From positions 868,001-932,000 of the forward strand of contig NZ_FNZB01000001.1 of assembly GCF_900109205.1 (NCBI RefSeq): DNA of 64,000 nucleotides, in the 5' to 3' direction. Below are positions 37,406 through 47,187 of this stretch, piece by piece. The position numbers and the translations under genes were made by a program. Each line of letters opens with the position of its first letter. The first letter of the stretch is position 1. The notes below the pieces were generated by a model. It did not search any database. It was given only the letters and a program-made list of their open reading frames with translations, and was not told where the DNA came from. This DNA is from Sphingomonas sp. OV641. Lineage in GTDB: Bacteria; Pseudomonadota; Alphaproteobacteria; Sphingomonadales; Sphingomonadaceae.

Positions 37406-39574
37406 TCAGCCTCGCAGCGACAATTTCGGCACGGCCCCGCCTTCGCCCAATGCCGCGCCGCGGCCGGAAAGCGACGGATTGGTCATAAAGTAACGATGCA
37501 GGTTGAACGGCTTGTCGCCCGGCGGCGTGCGCATGTAGCTACCATCGGCATAGAGGTCCCAGCTCTGCTCGGTGTCGATGAGATTGGCGAGCATCACTTG
37601 ATCCAGCACTTGGTCATGAACGGTCCCGCTTTCCAGCGGCAGCATATATTCGACCCGACGGTCGAAGTTGCGCGGCATCCAATCCGCCGACGAAATATAG
37701 ATATGGGCATCATCGTTGGGCAAAGGCGCGCCGTTGCCGAACACGGCGATCCGGCTGTGCTCCAGGAAACGCCCGACGATCGATTTCACCCGGATATTCT
37801 CCGACAGGCCGGGAATGCGCGGGCGCAGGCAGCAAATGCCACGGATCACCAGATCGATCTGAACGCCGGCGCCGCTCGCCTCGTACAGTTTCTCGATGAT
37901 CGCCGGATCGACGAGGCTGTTCATCTTGGCCCAGATCGTAGCCGGCCGCCCCGCGCGCGCATGCTGGATCTCCGCCTCGATCTCTTCGATCAGGCGGGTA
38001 CGCAGTGATCGCGGAGATAGGACCAGGCGCTCCATGTCCTCCGGCTCGACATAGCCGGTGATGTAATTGAACATCCGCGATGCATCTCTGCCGGTGGCAG
38101 GATTGGCCGTGAAGAAGCTGAGATCGGTATAGATCTTGGCCGTGATCGGGTGATAATTTCCCGTCCCGAAGTGGCAATAGGTACGAAACTGACCCGCTTC
38201 GCGCCGCACCACCATGGAAACCTTGGCGTGCGTCTTCCAGTCGATAAAGCCGTAGACCACCTGGACACCAGCGCGCTCGAGCGCCGAGGCCCAGAGCAGG
38301 TTCTGCTCCTCATCGAAACGCGCTTTCAGCTCGACCACCGCCGTCACCGACTTGCCCGCCTCCGCGGCCTGGATCAGCGCGTTGATAACGGCCGACTGCT
38401 TGCCCGCGCGGTACAGCGTCTGCTTGATCGCGACCACGTCCGGATCGTTGGCCGCCTGCTTCAGGAAGGCGAGCACCACGTCGAACGTTTCGTACGGGTG
38501 GTGGACGATGATGTCCTTGGCACTGATCGCGGCGAAGCAATCGCCGCCAAACTCCCGGATCCGCTCGGGGAAGCGCGGCGTGAACGGCACGAACTTAAGG
38601 TCAGGCCGGTCCTCCTCGACGATCTGGTCCAGATCACCAATCCCAAGGAACGATCCGCTTTCGCTGACCAGCGCCTGTTCGCCAAGCTCGTCGCGCAGCA
38701 CCTTGGCGAGCGAGGCTGGCATCCCGTTTTCCAGCTCCAGCCGGATCACCCGCCCGCGCCGCCGCCGCTTGATGGCGTTGGCGAAATATCGAACCAGATC
38801 CTCGGCTTCTTCCTCGATCTCGATGTCGCTGTCGCGCAGCACGCGAAACTCCGCAGCGCCCTCCACCCGATAGCCGGGGAAGAGGACAGAGGAGAAACGC
38901 TTGATGATCGATTCCACCGCCACGTATCGCGCGGTCGCGCCCGGCAGTCGGACGAAACGGGACATGCCGTTGGGAACCATGACCAGTTCGCGGATCGGCT
39001 CGTCATCCGATATCCGGATGAGGTCGAACATCACGGCGAGGCCCTTGTTCGGCATGAAGGGGAACGGGTGGGCGGGATCGAGCGCCTGCGGCGTGATCAC
39101 CGGAAAGATCTGCTCCTGGAAGTGCGTGCCGAGCCAGGCCACTTCATCGCGCGAGAGAACCGCGTCGATCTTGCTCGACCCCAGCACCTGAATGCCGGTG
39201 TCGCTCAGCGCATGGCGGATCTCCCGCCACACCGTCTCCTGATCGGCAAGCAGCGCGTCGGCCTCCGCCGTGATCGCGCCGAGTTGCTGCGTAGGGGTCA
39301 GGCCATCTGCCGAACGCGCTTCCACCTCCAGCAGTTGCTGGCCCTTCAGCCCCGCCACGCGAACCATGAAGAATTCGTCCAGGTTCGATCCGGAGATCGA
39401 CAGGAACCGCAGCCGTTCAAGCAACGGATGCGCGGGATTGCGCGCCTCCTCCAGCACACGGCGATTGAACGCGAGCCAGGACATTTCGCGATTAAAATAC
39501 CGATCCCCGCCCCGCTCCTCGAAGGGATCGTCATCAGAGTCGAGACGAGCTTGGCGGACGGATCGGTTCATCAT
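37406..39574 (-). CDS. ppk: Polyphosphate kinase 1
   Basis: Polymerises ATP gamma-phosphate into polyphosphate. It has 722 residues from ATG 39574. Family motifs are visible: NREMSWLAFNRRVLEEA near the N-terminus, the NLDEFFMVRV block, HHPYETFD, the autophosphorylation-site region KTHAKVSMVVRRE and HFGTGNYHP. The start overlaps the hdaA stop (ATGA); ATG 39571 is an alternative. ppx follows after four bases. Confidence 0.96.
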   Translation of the reverse strand: MMNRSVRQARLDSDDDPFEERGGDRYFNREMSWLAFNRRVLEEARNPAHPLLERLRFLSISGSNLDEFFMVRVAGLKGQQLLEVEARSADGLTPTQQLGAITAEADALLADQETVWREIRHALSDTGIQVLGSSKIDAVLSRDEVAWLGTHFQEQIFPVITPQALDPAHPFPFMPNKGLAVMFDLIRISDDEPIRELVMVPNGMSRFVRLPGATARYVAVESIIKRFSSVLFPGYRVEGAAEFRVLRDSDIEIEEEAEDLVRYFANAIKRRRRGRVIRLELENGMPASLAKVLRDELGEQALVSESGSFLGIGDLDQIVEEDRPDLKFVPFTPRFPERIREFGGDCFAAISAKDIIVHHPYETFDVVLAFLKQAANDPDVVAIKQTLYRAGKQSAVINALIQAAEAGKSVTAVVELKARFDEEQNLLWASALERAGVQVVYGFIDWKTHAKVSMVVRREAGQFRTYCHFGTGNYHPITAKIYTDLSFFTANPATGRDASRMFNYITGYVEPEDMERLVLSPRSLRTRLIEEIEAEIQHARAGRPATIWAKMNSLVDPAIIEKLYEASGAGVQIDLVIRGICCLRPRIPGLSENIRVKSIVGRFLEHSRIAVFGNGAPLPNDDAHIYISSADWMPRNFDRRVEYMLPLESGTVHDQVLDQVMLANLIDTEQSWDLYADGSYMRTPPGDKPFNLHRYFMTNPSLSGRGAALGEGGAVPKLSLRG

Positions 39575-40188
39575 GGCTCCGGCGATGTCGTGATCAACGC
39601 AGCTTGTGCGAGCGTCGTTCTGGCCAGAGGAATGGACAGCCGCTTGCGACGTTCCATCACCTCCTGATCGAGCGCATCGACGCATCGTATGACGGCAACA
39701 TGACTCCGTTCGATCCGTGCCACCAGCCACTCGATCAGATCCGGCCGCGCGTCCAGGCTCCGGCGGCCGAATTCACGCTCCAGCAAAGCGTGCATCAAGG
39801 GATCGTCTGGGGGGCCAATCTCCGCCAGCGGCGTCGCTGAAAGACGCGACCGCAGATCCGGCAGCGCAACGTCCCAGGCTGGCGGTGCCATGTCGGCTAC
39901 GAGCAGGAGCGGCCGGCGCTCCACCTGTGCCCGGTTCCAGGCATGGAACAGCTCGTCCTCCGGCCGGCTGGATGCATCATCGATGATCGTGCCCCCGCTC
40001 TTGGCGGCGAAGATACGCGCAAGCAGGCTCCTCCCCGACTTTCGCGGTCCAACAAGCAGCGATGTCATGACCGGCCAGGTCGCCCAGCGGTCAAGTGCCT
40101 GCACGGCGCGTTCGTTGGATGGGGAAACCAGAAATTCGTCGTCGCGCGGATCTGCGGGCCATACCAGGGGCAGCGCGATCTGGCTCAT
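39571..40188 (-). CDS. hdaA: DnaA-related replication regulator HdaA
   Basis: AAA+ protein of 205 residues similar to the DnaA ATPase core, which with the sliding clamp stimulates hydrolysis of DnaA-ATP to limit re-initiation. The N-terminus MSQIALPL carries the QIALPL clamp-binding motif. The Walker A is GPRKSGRS with Arg in place of the lysine, as in E. coli Hda. A start 27 bases upstream is possible. It lies between a DUF2066 gene and ppk, overlapping ppk by four bases. Confidence 0.88.
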   Translation of the reverse strand: MSQIALPLVWPADPRDDEFLVSPSNERAVQALDRWATWPVMTSLLVGPRKSGRSLLARIFAAKSGGTIIDDASSRPEDELFHAWNRAQVERRPLLLVADMAPPAWDVALPDLRSRLSATPLAEIGPPDDPLMHALLEREFGRRSLDARPDLIEWLVARIERSHVAVIRCVDALDQEVMERRKRLSIPLARTTLAQAALITTSPEP

Positions 40189-40198
40189 CGTTGGGCCA

Positions 40199-41431
40199 TC
40201 ATCCGGCCGTTGCATTGTCAGGCGTGAGTTCCGGCGGCAGCAGGCGCGGTGCGCGGCGGATGCGGATCGTCGTGCCGGATCCGAACACTTGCCAGCCCCT
40301 CGCCTCCAGCGCGGCCTTCAGTGCCTCAGGCGGGCCCGCAAAGCTGACGGTCATCACGGAAACGCCGCCAAGCGCAAGGCTGCTGGTCGTGGCAGAGGAA
40401 ACACCGGGCACCGCGCGCAGCGCCGCTTCACCGGCGGTGACGGCGGGCACCCCTGGCGTGTCGAACTGGACGGCGATCGACACCACCGGCAGCACCGGCG
40501 CGTCCGTCACCAGCGTTTCACCCGCCTCGTCATCCTCGACTGGCACTTCGCTGGACGGAACATAGGACAGGCCAGGATCGCTGCGCAGATATCCCGCGCG
40601 CAATCCCGCCTGATAAGCCTCGTCCAGCCGCTTCACGCCGGCGTCCAGCAGCGCGGGAACACCCGCGACACTGCCCACCCGCAGCGTGAACTGCGAAAGC
40701 AGCCGGTTGTCCGGTCCCTGCCGCGCCTGGAACACGCCGATCACCGGCCCACCGGGCCATTGGCGATACAGCTTCACGGTCGGCATCAGCACGTCCGAGC
40801 CGCCATATTGGTCGATCACGGTGCGCCACCAGCCGCGCCCGGGCCGCTGCGTCTGTCCGAAGTTCAGCAGCAGCGGATCGGGGCCGCTGCCGGTCGGCCG
40901 GATATAGTCGATCGCGCTGCCGCCGGTTCGGTAACGAGCCCAGGCTTCCTGCCACAGCGTCCGTTGCTCGAACCCGGTCGCCACGCCGCCCGACCAGACG
41001 ATCGGGATCACCACCATCGGCGGCGAGCGCATCACATAATTGGAAATGCCCAGGATCGCCCCGGCGCGATTGCGATCGAACAATATGCCGAGCCGCGCGA
41101 CATAGCGCTTCGGGCCGATCTGCTCATTTTCCACCACGATGCCGCTGACGAGCGAATCGAGCGTCGAATCGGGCACCAGGCCCTTGCCCGCTCCCAGCCG
41201 CTTGGAAAGTTCCAGCCACGCCTTGCGCTGCGCCACGCGCCAGCCGCCCAGCCGCGCACTGTCGGCGTCCTTGGCGGCGACATCGACGCGCACGCCCGAA
41301 ACTTCATAGTCGCTGGAGCTATCTACCGGCGCCACGCCCCGGCCACTGCCCTCGATCTGGGCGATGCTGACACCCGTACCGAGCACAAGCGCCACGGCGG
41401 CAGGAACGAGGAACAAGGGCTTCAGGCGCAT
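40199..41431 (-). CDS. Secreted DUF2066-type protein
   Basis: A 410-residue protein with a signal peptide ([18 protein letters not shown], cleavage near ISIAQ). The body matches the DUF2066 pattern: a [24 protein letters not shown] segment, a long middle region with a [14 protein letters not shown] strand and a C-terminal domain ending in RIRRAPRL. No function is known for the family. It sits immediately upstream of hdaA, probably in the same transcript, and is divergent from purM over 64 bases. Confidence 0.75.
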   Translation of the reverse strand: MRLKPLFLVPAAVALVLGTGVSIAQIEGSGRGVAPVDSSSDYEVSGVRVDVAAKDADSARLGGWRVAQRKAWLELSKRLGAGKGLVPDSTLDSLVSGIVVENEQIGPKRYVARLGILFDRNRAGAILGISNYVMRSPPMVVIPIVWSGGVATGFEQRTLWQEAWARYRTGGSAIDYIRPTGSGPDPLLLNFGQTQRPGRGWWRTVIDQYGGSDVLMPTVKLYRQWPGGPVIGVFQARQGPDNRLLSQFTLRVGSVAGVPALLDAGVKRLDEAYQAGLRAGYLRSDPGLSYVPSSEVPVEDDEAGETLVTDAPVLPVVSIAVQFDTPGVPAVTAGEAALRAVPGVSSATTSSLALGGVSVMTVSFAGPPEALKAALEARGWQVFGSGTTIRIRRAPRLLPPELTPDNATAG

Positions 41432-41495
41432 AAGCTGGCGTCTTTTGGCGAAGCAGGCGTGGAAATCCAAGCGCGTTGTGGCTAGTCGGCACGAC

Positions 41496-42587
41496 ATGAG
41501 CGGAAGCGGGTACACTTACGAGCAGGCCGGCGTGTCGATCGCGGCGGGCAATGCATTGGTGCGGGCGATCGCACCGCTGGCGCGGGCAACGCGGCGCAAG
41601 GGGGCGGATGCCGACCTTGGCGGCTTTGGCGGCTTCTTCGATCTGAAGGCGGCGGGGTTCACCGATCCCCTCCTGGTCGCCGCCAATGATGGCGTCGGCA
41701 CCAAGCTGAAGCTGGCGATCGAACACAATCGGCACGATGGCGTCGGCATCGATCTCGTCGCCATGTGCGCCAACGATCTCATTGTTCAAGGCGCTGAGCC
41801 GTTGTTTTTCCTCGACTATTACGCTTCGGGGAAGCTGGATGCGGCCGTTGCCGAACGCGTGATCGCGTCCATTGCGGAGGGGTGCCGAATTGCCGGATGC
41901 GCCCTTATCGGCGGTGAAACGGCAGAAATGCCGGGCATGTATGCCGATGGTGATTATGATCTCGCCGGCTTCTGCGTCGGCGCGGTCGAACGTGATCAGG
42001 TACTGACCGGAACCGAGATTCGCGAAGGCGACGTGCTTCTCGGCCTCGCCTCTTCGGGCGTGCACTCGAACGGCTTTTCGCTCGTTCGCCGACTCGCCGC
42101 GGACAAGGGTTGGAAGCTGGACCGTCCGGCCCTGTTCGATTCCGACGTGCTGCTGATCGAGGCGCTGATGGCGCCGACTCGCATTTACGTGAAGAGCCTT
42201 CTGCCGCTGGTCTCCGCCGGCCGCATCAAAGGGCTTGCACACATCACCGGCGGGGGCCTGCTCGAAAACATTCCGCGCGTATTGCCGGCCGGCGCCCATG
42301 CCCGCGTCGACGCGGATGCCTGGTCGCAGCCGCGGCTCATGGCCTTCCTTCAGGCCCAGGGCGCCATCGAGCCGGAGGAAATGGCGCGTACCTTCAATTG
42401 CGGCATCGGCATGGTTGTGGTCGTCACAGCCGATCAGGCTGATAGCGTCGCCGCCGATCTCGAATCCGCCGGGGAGCAGGTTTTCCGCATTGGCGCGATC
42501 GAGTCGGGCGAACTCGGCTGCACCGTCACCGGCTCGGCCGAAACATGGAGCGCGCGGGCACCCTGGACCGCGACGCATCACGCATGA
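41496..42587 (+). CDS. purM: Phosphoribosylformylglycinamidine cyclo-ligase
   Basis: AIR synthetase, fifth step of purine synthesis, converting FGAM to AIR with ATP. It has 363 residues. The ATP-binding Gly/Asp-rich block [11 protein letters not shown], the [21 protein letters not shown] signature and [11 protein letters not shown] are intact. The stop overlaps the purN start (ATGA), the standard purMN pair. Confidence 0.97.
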   Translation: MSGSGYTYEQAGVSIAAGNALVRAIAPLARATRRKGADADLGGFGGFFDLKAAGFTDPLLVAANDGVGTKLKLAIEHNRHDGVGIDLVAMCANDLIVQGAEPLFFLDYYASGKLDAAVAERVIASIAEGCRIAGCALIGGETAEMPGMYADGDYDLAGFCVGAVERDQVLTGTEIREGDVLLGLASSGVHSNGFSLVRRLAADKGWKLDRPALFDSDVLLIEALMAPTRIYVKSLLPLVSAGRIKGLAHITGGGLLENIPRVLPAGAHARVDADAWSQPRLMAFLQAQGAIEPEEMARTFNCGIGMVVVVTADQADSVAADLESAGEQVFRIGAIESGELGCTVTGSAETWSARAPWTATHHA

Positions 42588-43141
42588 CAGCCAGAATCGG
42601 CGTGCTGATCTCCGGACGGGGATCGAACATGCAGGCGCTCGTCGCTCACGCGGGCGCGGCTTACGAGGTGGTCGTCGTCGCGTCGGATCGACCCACCGCG
42701 CCGGGGCTCGGCTGGGCACTGGAGCACGGCATCCCCACCTTCGTTCTGTCTCCCAAGGAGGTCGGCAAGGCGACGTACGAAGCCGCGCTGGATGCCGCCC
42801 TTCGCGCCGCCGGGGCCGAATATCTGGCGCTTGCCGGCTATATGCGCCTTCTGTCGGACGAATTCGTCGGCCGCTGGCGCAATCGTATCGTCAATATCCA
42901 TCCCTCCCTGCTGCCGAAGTACAAGGGGCTCGATACCCATGCACGCGCCATTGCGGCCGGGGATAGGGTTGCCGGCTGCTCGGTGCACCTCGTCACGGAG
43001 GAACTGGATGGCGGCGAGGTGCTTGGCCAGGCGGAGGTACCGATCCTCCCGGACGATACGGCCGATACGCTTGCGGCTCGCGTGCTGGCCGAGGAACATC
43101 GCCTTTACCCACGCGTCCTGTCCGAATGGCTGAGCCAGTAG
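42584..43141 (+). CDS. purN: Phosphoribosylglycinamide formyltransferase
   Basis: Transfers a formyl group from 10-formyl-THF to GAR, third step of purine synthesis. It has 185 residues from the ATG overlapping purM. The phosphate loop [13 protein letters not shown] and the catalytic block [13 protein letters not shown] (Asn and His) plus the late LDGGEVLGQ region are all present. It overlaps the downstream gene by 16 bases. Confidence 0.97.
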   Translation: MTARIGVLISGRGSNMQALVAHAGAAYEVVVVASDRPTAPGLGWALEHGIPTFVLSPKEVGKATYEAALDAALRAAGAEYLALAGYMRLLSDEFVGRWRNRIVNIHPSLLPKYKGLDTHARAIAAGDRVAGCSVHLVTEELDGGEVLGQAEVPILPDDTADTLAARVLAEEHRLYPRVLSEWLSQ

Positions 43142-43512
43142 AAGCCGTCGAGCAGACGCTAGGGAAGGTGCGCGCGATCGCGCTTGCCCTGCCAGAAGCG
43201 GCCGAGCGCTTGTCGCACGGCGCGCCGGGCTTTCACATCGAAAACGGTAAGTTCTTCGCCTATTTCTCGCACGATCATCATGGCAATGGCGAGACAGCGG
43301 TTCTGGTGAAGACCACCGGAACGGAAGAACAAGGCATGCTGATCGAGGCGGATCCCGACCTCTACTACAAGCCGCCTTATCTCGGGCCGTCGGGCTGGAT
43401 CGCGATCCGTGTCGCTGCGCAGGACACCGATTGGGACCATGTGGCAGACCGTATCGCCGCAAGCTGGGAAATGGTGGCGCCGCGCCGTTTGCTGGAGATG
43501 GGTGGACGATGA
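43126..43512 (+). CDS. MmcQ/YjbR-family protein
   Basis: A 128-residue protein of the MmcQ/YjbR double-wing fold: a helical start (VRAIALALPEAAERLSHG), a PGFHIENGKFFAYF strand pair, and a later YYKPPYLGPSGWIAIRV segment match the family. Members are presumed DNA-binding or small-ligand proteins without a proven role. It starts within the last codons of purN and ends in an ATGA overlap with the following membrane protein. Confidence 0.8.
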   Translation: MAEPVEAVEQTLGKVRAIALALPEAAERLSHGAPGFHIENGKFFAYFSHDHHGNGETAVLVKTTGTEEQGMLIEADPDLYYKPPYLGPSGWIAIRVAAQDTDWDHVADRIAASWEMVAPRRLLEMGGR

Positions 43513-44108
43513 GCGACTCGCCCGGGGCGGAAAGGCGTCGCCGGCGCTGGGTGACGCTGCCCGAGATGGTGGCCGTGCTGGGGCTCGTCATCGGCGCCCT
43601 CACCCTTGGCCTGAACTGGAGTGAAAAGCGCGACGCGGCGCAGGAGAAGGCCGCCGCCAGCGCCGCGGCCGGCGCTGCCAAGGTCCGGCTCAGCCTGGAC
43701 GCGGATCTTGCGCGCGGCGGCAAGGAGATCCGGCTTTCGGACGCGCGCCACGAGCTGATCGATACTGCCGTCGACTTCCCGGCCGCCCTCCGCATCGAGC
43801 GGCAGACCCCCGCAACCGCGCGCATCGACAAGGTCTGGTTTGACCGCGCCGTTCTGGCCGCCACCGACGGCGGCGCTGACGAACGCGAAGGCCGCCTGCC
43901 CGTCCTTGTCACCGCCCGTTACATGGTCGGCGATACGCCGCGTGAGGGCCATGCCGTTGTCGAAATTATCTGGCGGACACAGGGGCGTCTCGTTGGCGGT
44001 CGCAGCCTTGAGATCGAGGCCGTGCGGGTGCGCGAAACGGGTGGTGACCGCAAGCGCATCGACGCGCTCTGGACGGCCGAGATGAAGCGTCAGAGCGCGC
44101 GGGCGTAG
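43509..44108 (+). CDS. Single-pass membrane hypothetical protein
   Basis: A 199-residue protein with a basic N-terminus (ERRRRRW) and one membrane helix (about residues 17-37). The rest faces one side and is rich in Arg and charged residues, with beta-like segments such as LPVLVTARYMVG. No family is recognised. It is translationally coupled to the YjbR-like gene (ATGA) and its last 19 bases overlap the convergent GNAT gene. Confidence 0.65.
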   Translation: MSDSPGAERRRRRWVTLPEMVAVLGLVIGALTLGLNWSEKRDAAQEKAAASAAAGAAKVRLSLDADLARGGKEIRLSDARHELIDTAVDFPAALRIERQTPATARIDKVWFDRAVLAATDGGADEREGRLPVLVTARYMVGDTPREGHAVVEIIWRTQGRLVGGRSLEIEAVRVRETGGDRKRIDALWTAEMKRQSARA

Positions 44109-44614
44109 ATCACGTCGTCGTACCAGCCCGCGCCGACATTGAAGCGCCGCGTTCCGGCAAGAATGAACCCTTCCCGCTCGTAGAAGCTGCGCGCCCGGAC
44201 ATTGGTGCCAAGCACACCCAGCAGGACCCGTTTCGCGCCAAGCGCCGCCGCGTCGTCCAGCGCGAGCGCCATCAGCCTGTGGCCCAGCCCGGTGCCGCGC
44301 GTCAGGGATAGCGTGTAGATCCGGCGCAGCTCTACGTCGCCGGGGAGCGGATCAATCGGGAGATCCGGTGTGGTGATCAGCGAGTAGCCGACCGGCGCGA
44401 GGCCGTCGGGATGTTCCGCCACCGTCACCACGCTTGCCGGATCATCGGCCCAGACAGCGAATTTCTCCGCCGCACTGTTGCGCGCGCAATGCGCCACGAT
44501 GTCCTCGCCGGGCAGAATGCCGGCAAACGTTTCAAGAAAGCTGGCGGCGGCAACCATCGCCACCGCCGGCGCATCCGCCGCTGTGGCACGGCGCAGCCGC
44601 CAGTCTTGCATCAT
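44090..44614 (-). CDS. GNAT-family N-acetyltransferase
   Basis: A 174-residue acetyltransferase. The acetyl-CoA loop is in RGTGLGHRLMALAL (R/Q-x-x-G-x-G/A), preceded by the LRRIYTLSL strand and followed by the typical NVRARSFYEREGF motif. The acceptor is not predictable. ATG 44614 was chosen (44611 is also possible). It starts four bases after ndk, on the same strand. Confidence 0.85.
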   Translation of the reverse strand: MMQDWRLRRATAADAPAVAMVAAASFLETFAGILPGEDIVAHCARNSAAEKFAVWADDPASVVTVAEHPDGLAPVGYSLITTPDLPIDPLPGDVELRRIYTLSLTRGTGLGHRLMALALDDAAALGAKRVLLGVLGTNVRARSFYEREGFILAGTRRFNVGAGWYDDVIYARAL

Positions 44615-44618
44615 CGGA

Positions 44619-45041
44619 TCAGCCGACGATCTCTTCGGGCTTGAAGAAATAGGCGATTTCGATCGCTGCATTCTCGTCCGAATCCGACCCGTGCACCGAA
44701 TTTGCCTCGATCGACTCGGCCAGCTCCTTGCGGATCGTGCCGGGCGCTGCGTTCTCGGGGTTGGTCGCGCCCATGATGTCGCGGTTGCGCTGCACGGCAT
44801 TCTCGCCTTCCAGCACCTGCACGACCACCGGGCCGGAGATCATGAACGACACCAGATCGTTGAAGAACGGGCGCTCCTTGTGGACGGCGTAGAAGCCCTC
44901 GGCCTGCTCCTTGGTCATCTGGATGCGCTTGGAGGCGACGACGCGCAGGCCAGCTTCCTCCAGCATCTTGGTGACGGCGCCCGTCAGGTTGCGGCGGGTG
45001 GCATCGGGCTTGATGATCGAAAAGGTACGGTTGGCGGCCAT
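44619..45041 (-). CDS. ndk: Nucleoside diphosphate kinase
   Basis: Equilibrates NDPs and NTPs. It has 140 residues from ATG 45041. The phospho-acceptor His117 is in NSVHGSD, with the TFSIIKPDA start and the conserved [18 protein letters not shown] region. The upstream in-frame extension lacks the family pattern and was left out. Confidence 0.98.
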   Translation of the reverse strand: MAANRTFSIIKPDATRRNLTGAVTKMLEEAGLRVVASKRIQMTKEQAEGFYAVHKERPFFNDLVSFMISGPVVVQVLEGENAVQRNRDIMGATNPENAAPGTIRKELAESIEANSVHGSDSDENAAIEIAYFFKPEEIVG

Positions 45042-45132
45042 GATGGTCGCTTGCTCCTGTGTTGGGGATGCTGGAAACTGCCGGGCCGTTAGCTGGGGGA
45101 AGAGGGAAGCGCAACTGCCCGGCGGCCGCGGC

Positions 45133-45573
45133 TCAGGCGGCCTGTTCCCAGCGCCCGGCCTCATTCTGTTTCCAATAGCGGCGCTCCACCCCCTCACGCC
45201 CGGCCAGCGCCTTCCACGCGGCGCGCGCCGCGGTGATCCGTTCTTCGTCGAAGAAGTGGAAGACGCGATCGAACGTCAGTGCCTCGTCGCGCCATTCGCC
45301 GTCGATCAGCGCGATGTGCCGCGCGGCATTGGCCGCGTTCACGTCGGCGGCGATCAGGATCGGCTGCGCGGCATCGTCGCCCGCGCCGGTGCAGGCATGC
45401 GGCAGGAAACTCTCGGGCGCATATTCCCACAACAGCCGGTCGACCGCCGCGCGCTGCCGCTCGTCAGCCCCCACGATCAGCAGTCGCTCGCCGCCGGCGA
45501 GCACGCGTTCCGCAATCCGCGGCAACGCGCGCTCGATCGGCATTTGCGTCAGGTGATAGAAATCGACCTGCAT
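45133..45573 (-). CDS. holC: DNA polymerase III subunit chi
   Basis: Binds SSB and couples the clamp loader to single-stranded DNA. It has 146 residues from the ATG that overlaps the pepA stop (TGATG). The start MQVDFYHLT, the long FLPHACTG region and the RVFHFFDEE segment are characteristic of alphaproteobacterial HolC. The pepA-holC order is widely conserved. Confidence 0.9.
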   Translation of the reverse strand: MQVDFYHLTQMPIERALPRIAERVLAGGERLLIVGADERQRAAVDRLLWEYAPESFLPHACTGAGDDAAQPILIAADVNAANAARHIALIDGEWRDEALTFDRVFHFFDEERITAARAAWKALAGREGVERRYWKQNEAGRWEQAA

Positions 45574-47045
45574 CAGCCTTCGAAGTTGCTGGCGACAAAG
45601 GCGTTGAGCAGTCGCACGCCATAGCCGGTCGCGCCCTTGCCCCACGTCGGACCGTCCTTCTCGGACCAGACGGTGCCCGCAATGTCGAGATGCGCCCAGC
45701 GGACCTCCTCTTCCACGAAGCGCTTGATGAATTGCGCCGCGGTGATCGATCCGCCGCCGCGCGGGCCGACGTTCTTCATGTCCGCGATGGGGCTGTCGAT
45801 CAGCTTGTCGTAGGCGGCGCCGAGCGGGAACCGCCACAATTGGTCGCCGCTCGCCTTTGCGGCGGCAAGGAGCTGCTCTGCAAGACCATCGTCGTTGGCG
45901 AACAGGCCAGCCTGCTCATTGCCCAGGCTGATGATCATGGCGCCGGTCAGCGTGGCGAGGTCGACGATCGTCTTCACCTTGTGCGTCCGCTGCACCCAGG
46001 TCACGCAGTCGCACAGCACCAGCCGGCCTTCCGCGTCGGTGTTGATCACCTCCACCGTCTGCCCCGACATGGATGTTACCACGTCACCAGGGCGCTGGGC
46101 GTTGCCGTCCGGCATGTTCTCGACCAGGCCCATCACGCCGATCACGTTTGCCTTCGCCTTGCGCAGCGCCAGCGTCTTCATCGCCCCGGCGACAGCACCG
46201 GCGCCGCCCATGTCCCACTTCATGTCTTCCATGCCGGCGGCCGGCTTGATCGAGATCCCGCCCGTGTCGAACGTCACGCCCTTGCCGACCAGTGCGAGTG
46301 CGGGATCACCCTCCCCGGCGCCGTTCCAGCGCAGCGCGAGGATGCGGGGTGCGCGGCGCGATCCCTGCGCCACGCCGAGCAGCGCGCCCATGCCAAGGTC
46401 GCGCATCGCCGGCTCGTCCAGCACCGTCACTTCAAGGCCGAGGCCTTCGGTTTCCTTGGTGACGATCTCCACGAAGCTTTCCGGATAAAGGACGTTCGGC
46501 GGCAGCGTCACCAGCGTCTTGGTCAGCGCCAGGCCCTGCGTCACTGCGTCGCGCGTCGCCCATTCGGCATCCGTCCCATCCGGCGCACCGACGATGGTCA
46601 CTTGGGCGAGCGACGGCTTCGCCTCGTCGGACAGCTTGGTGCGATAAACGTCATAGCGCCACGCCCGCTGCGCAGCCGCAGCACCAAGCCGGGCCGCGGC
46701 GGTCGCGCTCGCCCCGGCACCCGACAGGTCAACCACTGCGCTGGTCACGCCGGAGGTCAGCAGCCGCGCGGTCAGTGCGCCGCCGGCCCGTTCATAGCTC
46801 GCGTCGTCACCTTCGCCGACACCCAGGAGGATGATGCGGCTGGCGCCCGCTCCCGCCTGAACATAGGCCTCCGCCACGCTCCCGGCCTCGCCGGTGAAGC
46901 GCTGCCCGGCGGCGGCGGCGGCAACGATCGCCCGCGCCGATTCGTCCAGCCCCGCGGGCGCAATCGATCCGGCGCCCGCCTTGGTGACCGGCAGCGCAAG
47001 TACTGGCGCATCGGCCGGACGATCGGCGGCAAAGGTTACATTCAT
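45573..47045 (-). CDS. pepA: Leucyl aminopeptidase
   Basis: Dinuclear-metal M17 aminopeptidase; in some bacteria also a DNA-binding Xer accessory factor. It has 490 residues from ATG 47045, with an AGAGGAA ribosome-binding site upstream. The metal-binding block GKGVTFDTGGISIKP, MKWDMGGAG and the NTDAEGRL signature are intact. The Xer role is noteworthy only because a dif-like site lies elsewhere in the window. Confidence 0.96.
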   Translation of the reverse strand: MNVTFAADRPADAPVLALPVTKAGAGSIAPAGLDESARAIVAAAAAGQRFTGEAGSVAEAYVQAGAGASRIILLGVGEGDDASYERAGGALTARLLTSGVTSAVVDLSGAGASATAAARLGAAAAQRAWRYDVYRTKLSDEAKPSLAQVTIVGAPDGTDAEWATRDAVTQGLALTKTLVTLPPNVLYPESFVEIVTKETEGLGLEVTVLDEPAMRDLGMGALLGVAQGSRRAPRILALRWNGAGEGDPALALVGKGVTFDTGGISIKPAAGMEDMKWDMGGAGAVAGAMKTLALRKAKANVIGVMGLVENMPDGNAQRPGDVVTSMSGQTVEVINTDAEGRLVLCDCVTWVQRTHKVKTIVDLATLTGAMIISLGNEQAGLFANDDGLAEQLLAAAKASGDQLWRFPLGAAYDKLIDSPIADMKNVGPRGGGSITAAQFIKRFVEEEVRWAHLDIAGTVWSEKDGPTWGKGATGYGVRLLNAFVASNFEG

Positions 47046-47187
47046 GATTGTTCCTCTTGTTTTGTCCTGCAGATAGGCATTCCGCCGCCAGTGGCAAAGC
47101 GTTGCGCCTCGCGCTTTCGATGGATAGGGCCGATGGCTGACGCGCCTTGAGGCGGCGAAAAGGGGTTCAAGCTTTGCGGGTAAGCGA

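Noticed and set aside
45279..47150. Long plus-strand open frame opposite holC and pepA (623 codons)
   Set aside because: Spans two real minus-strand genes and has only low-complexity Arg/His/Ala composition.
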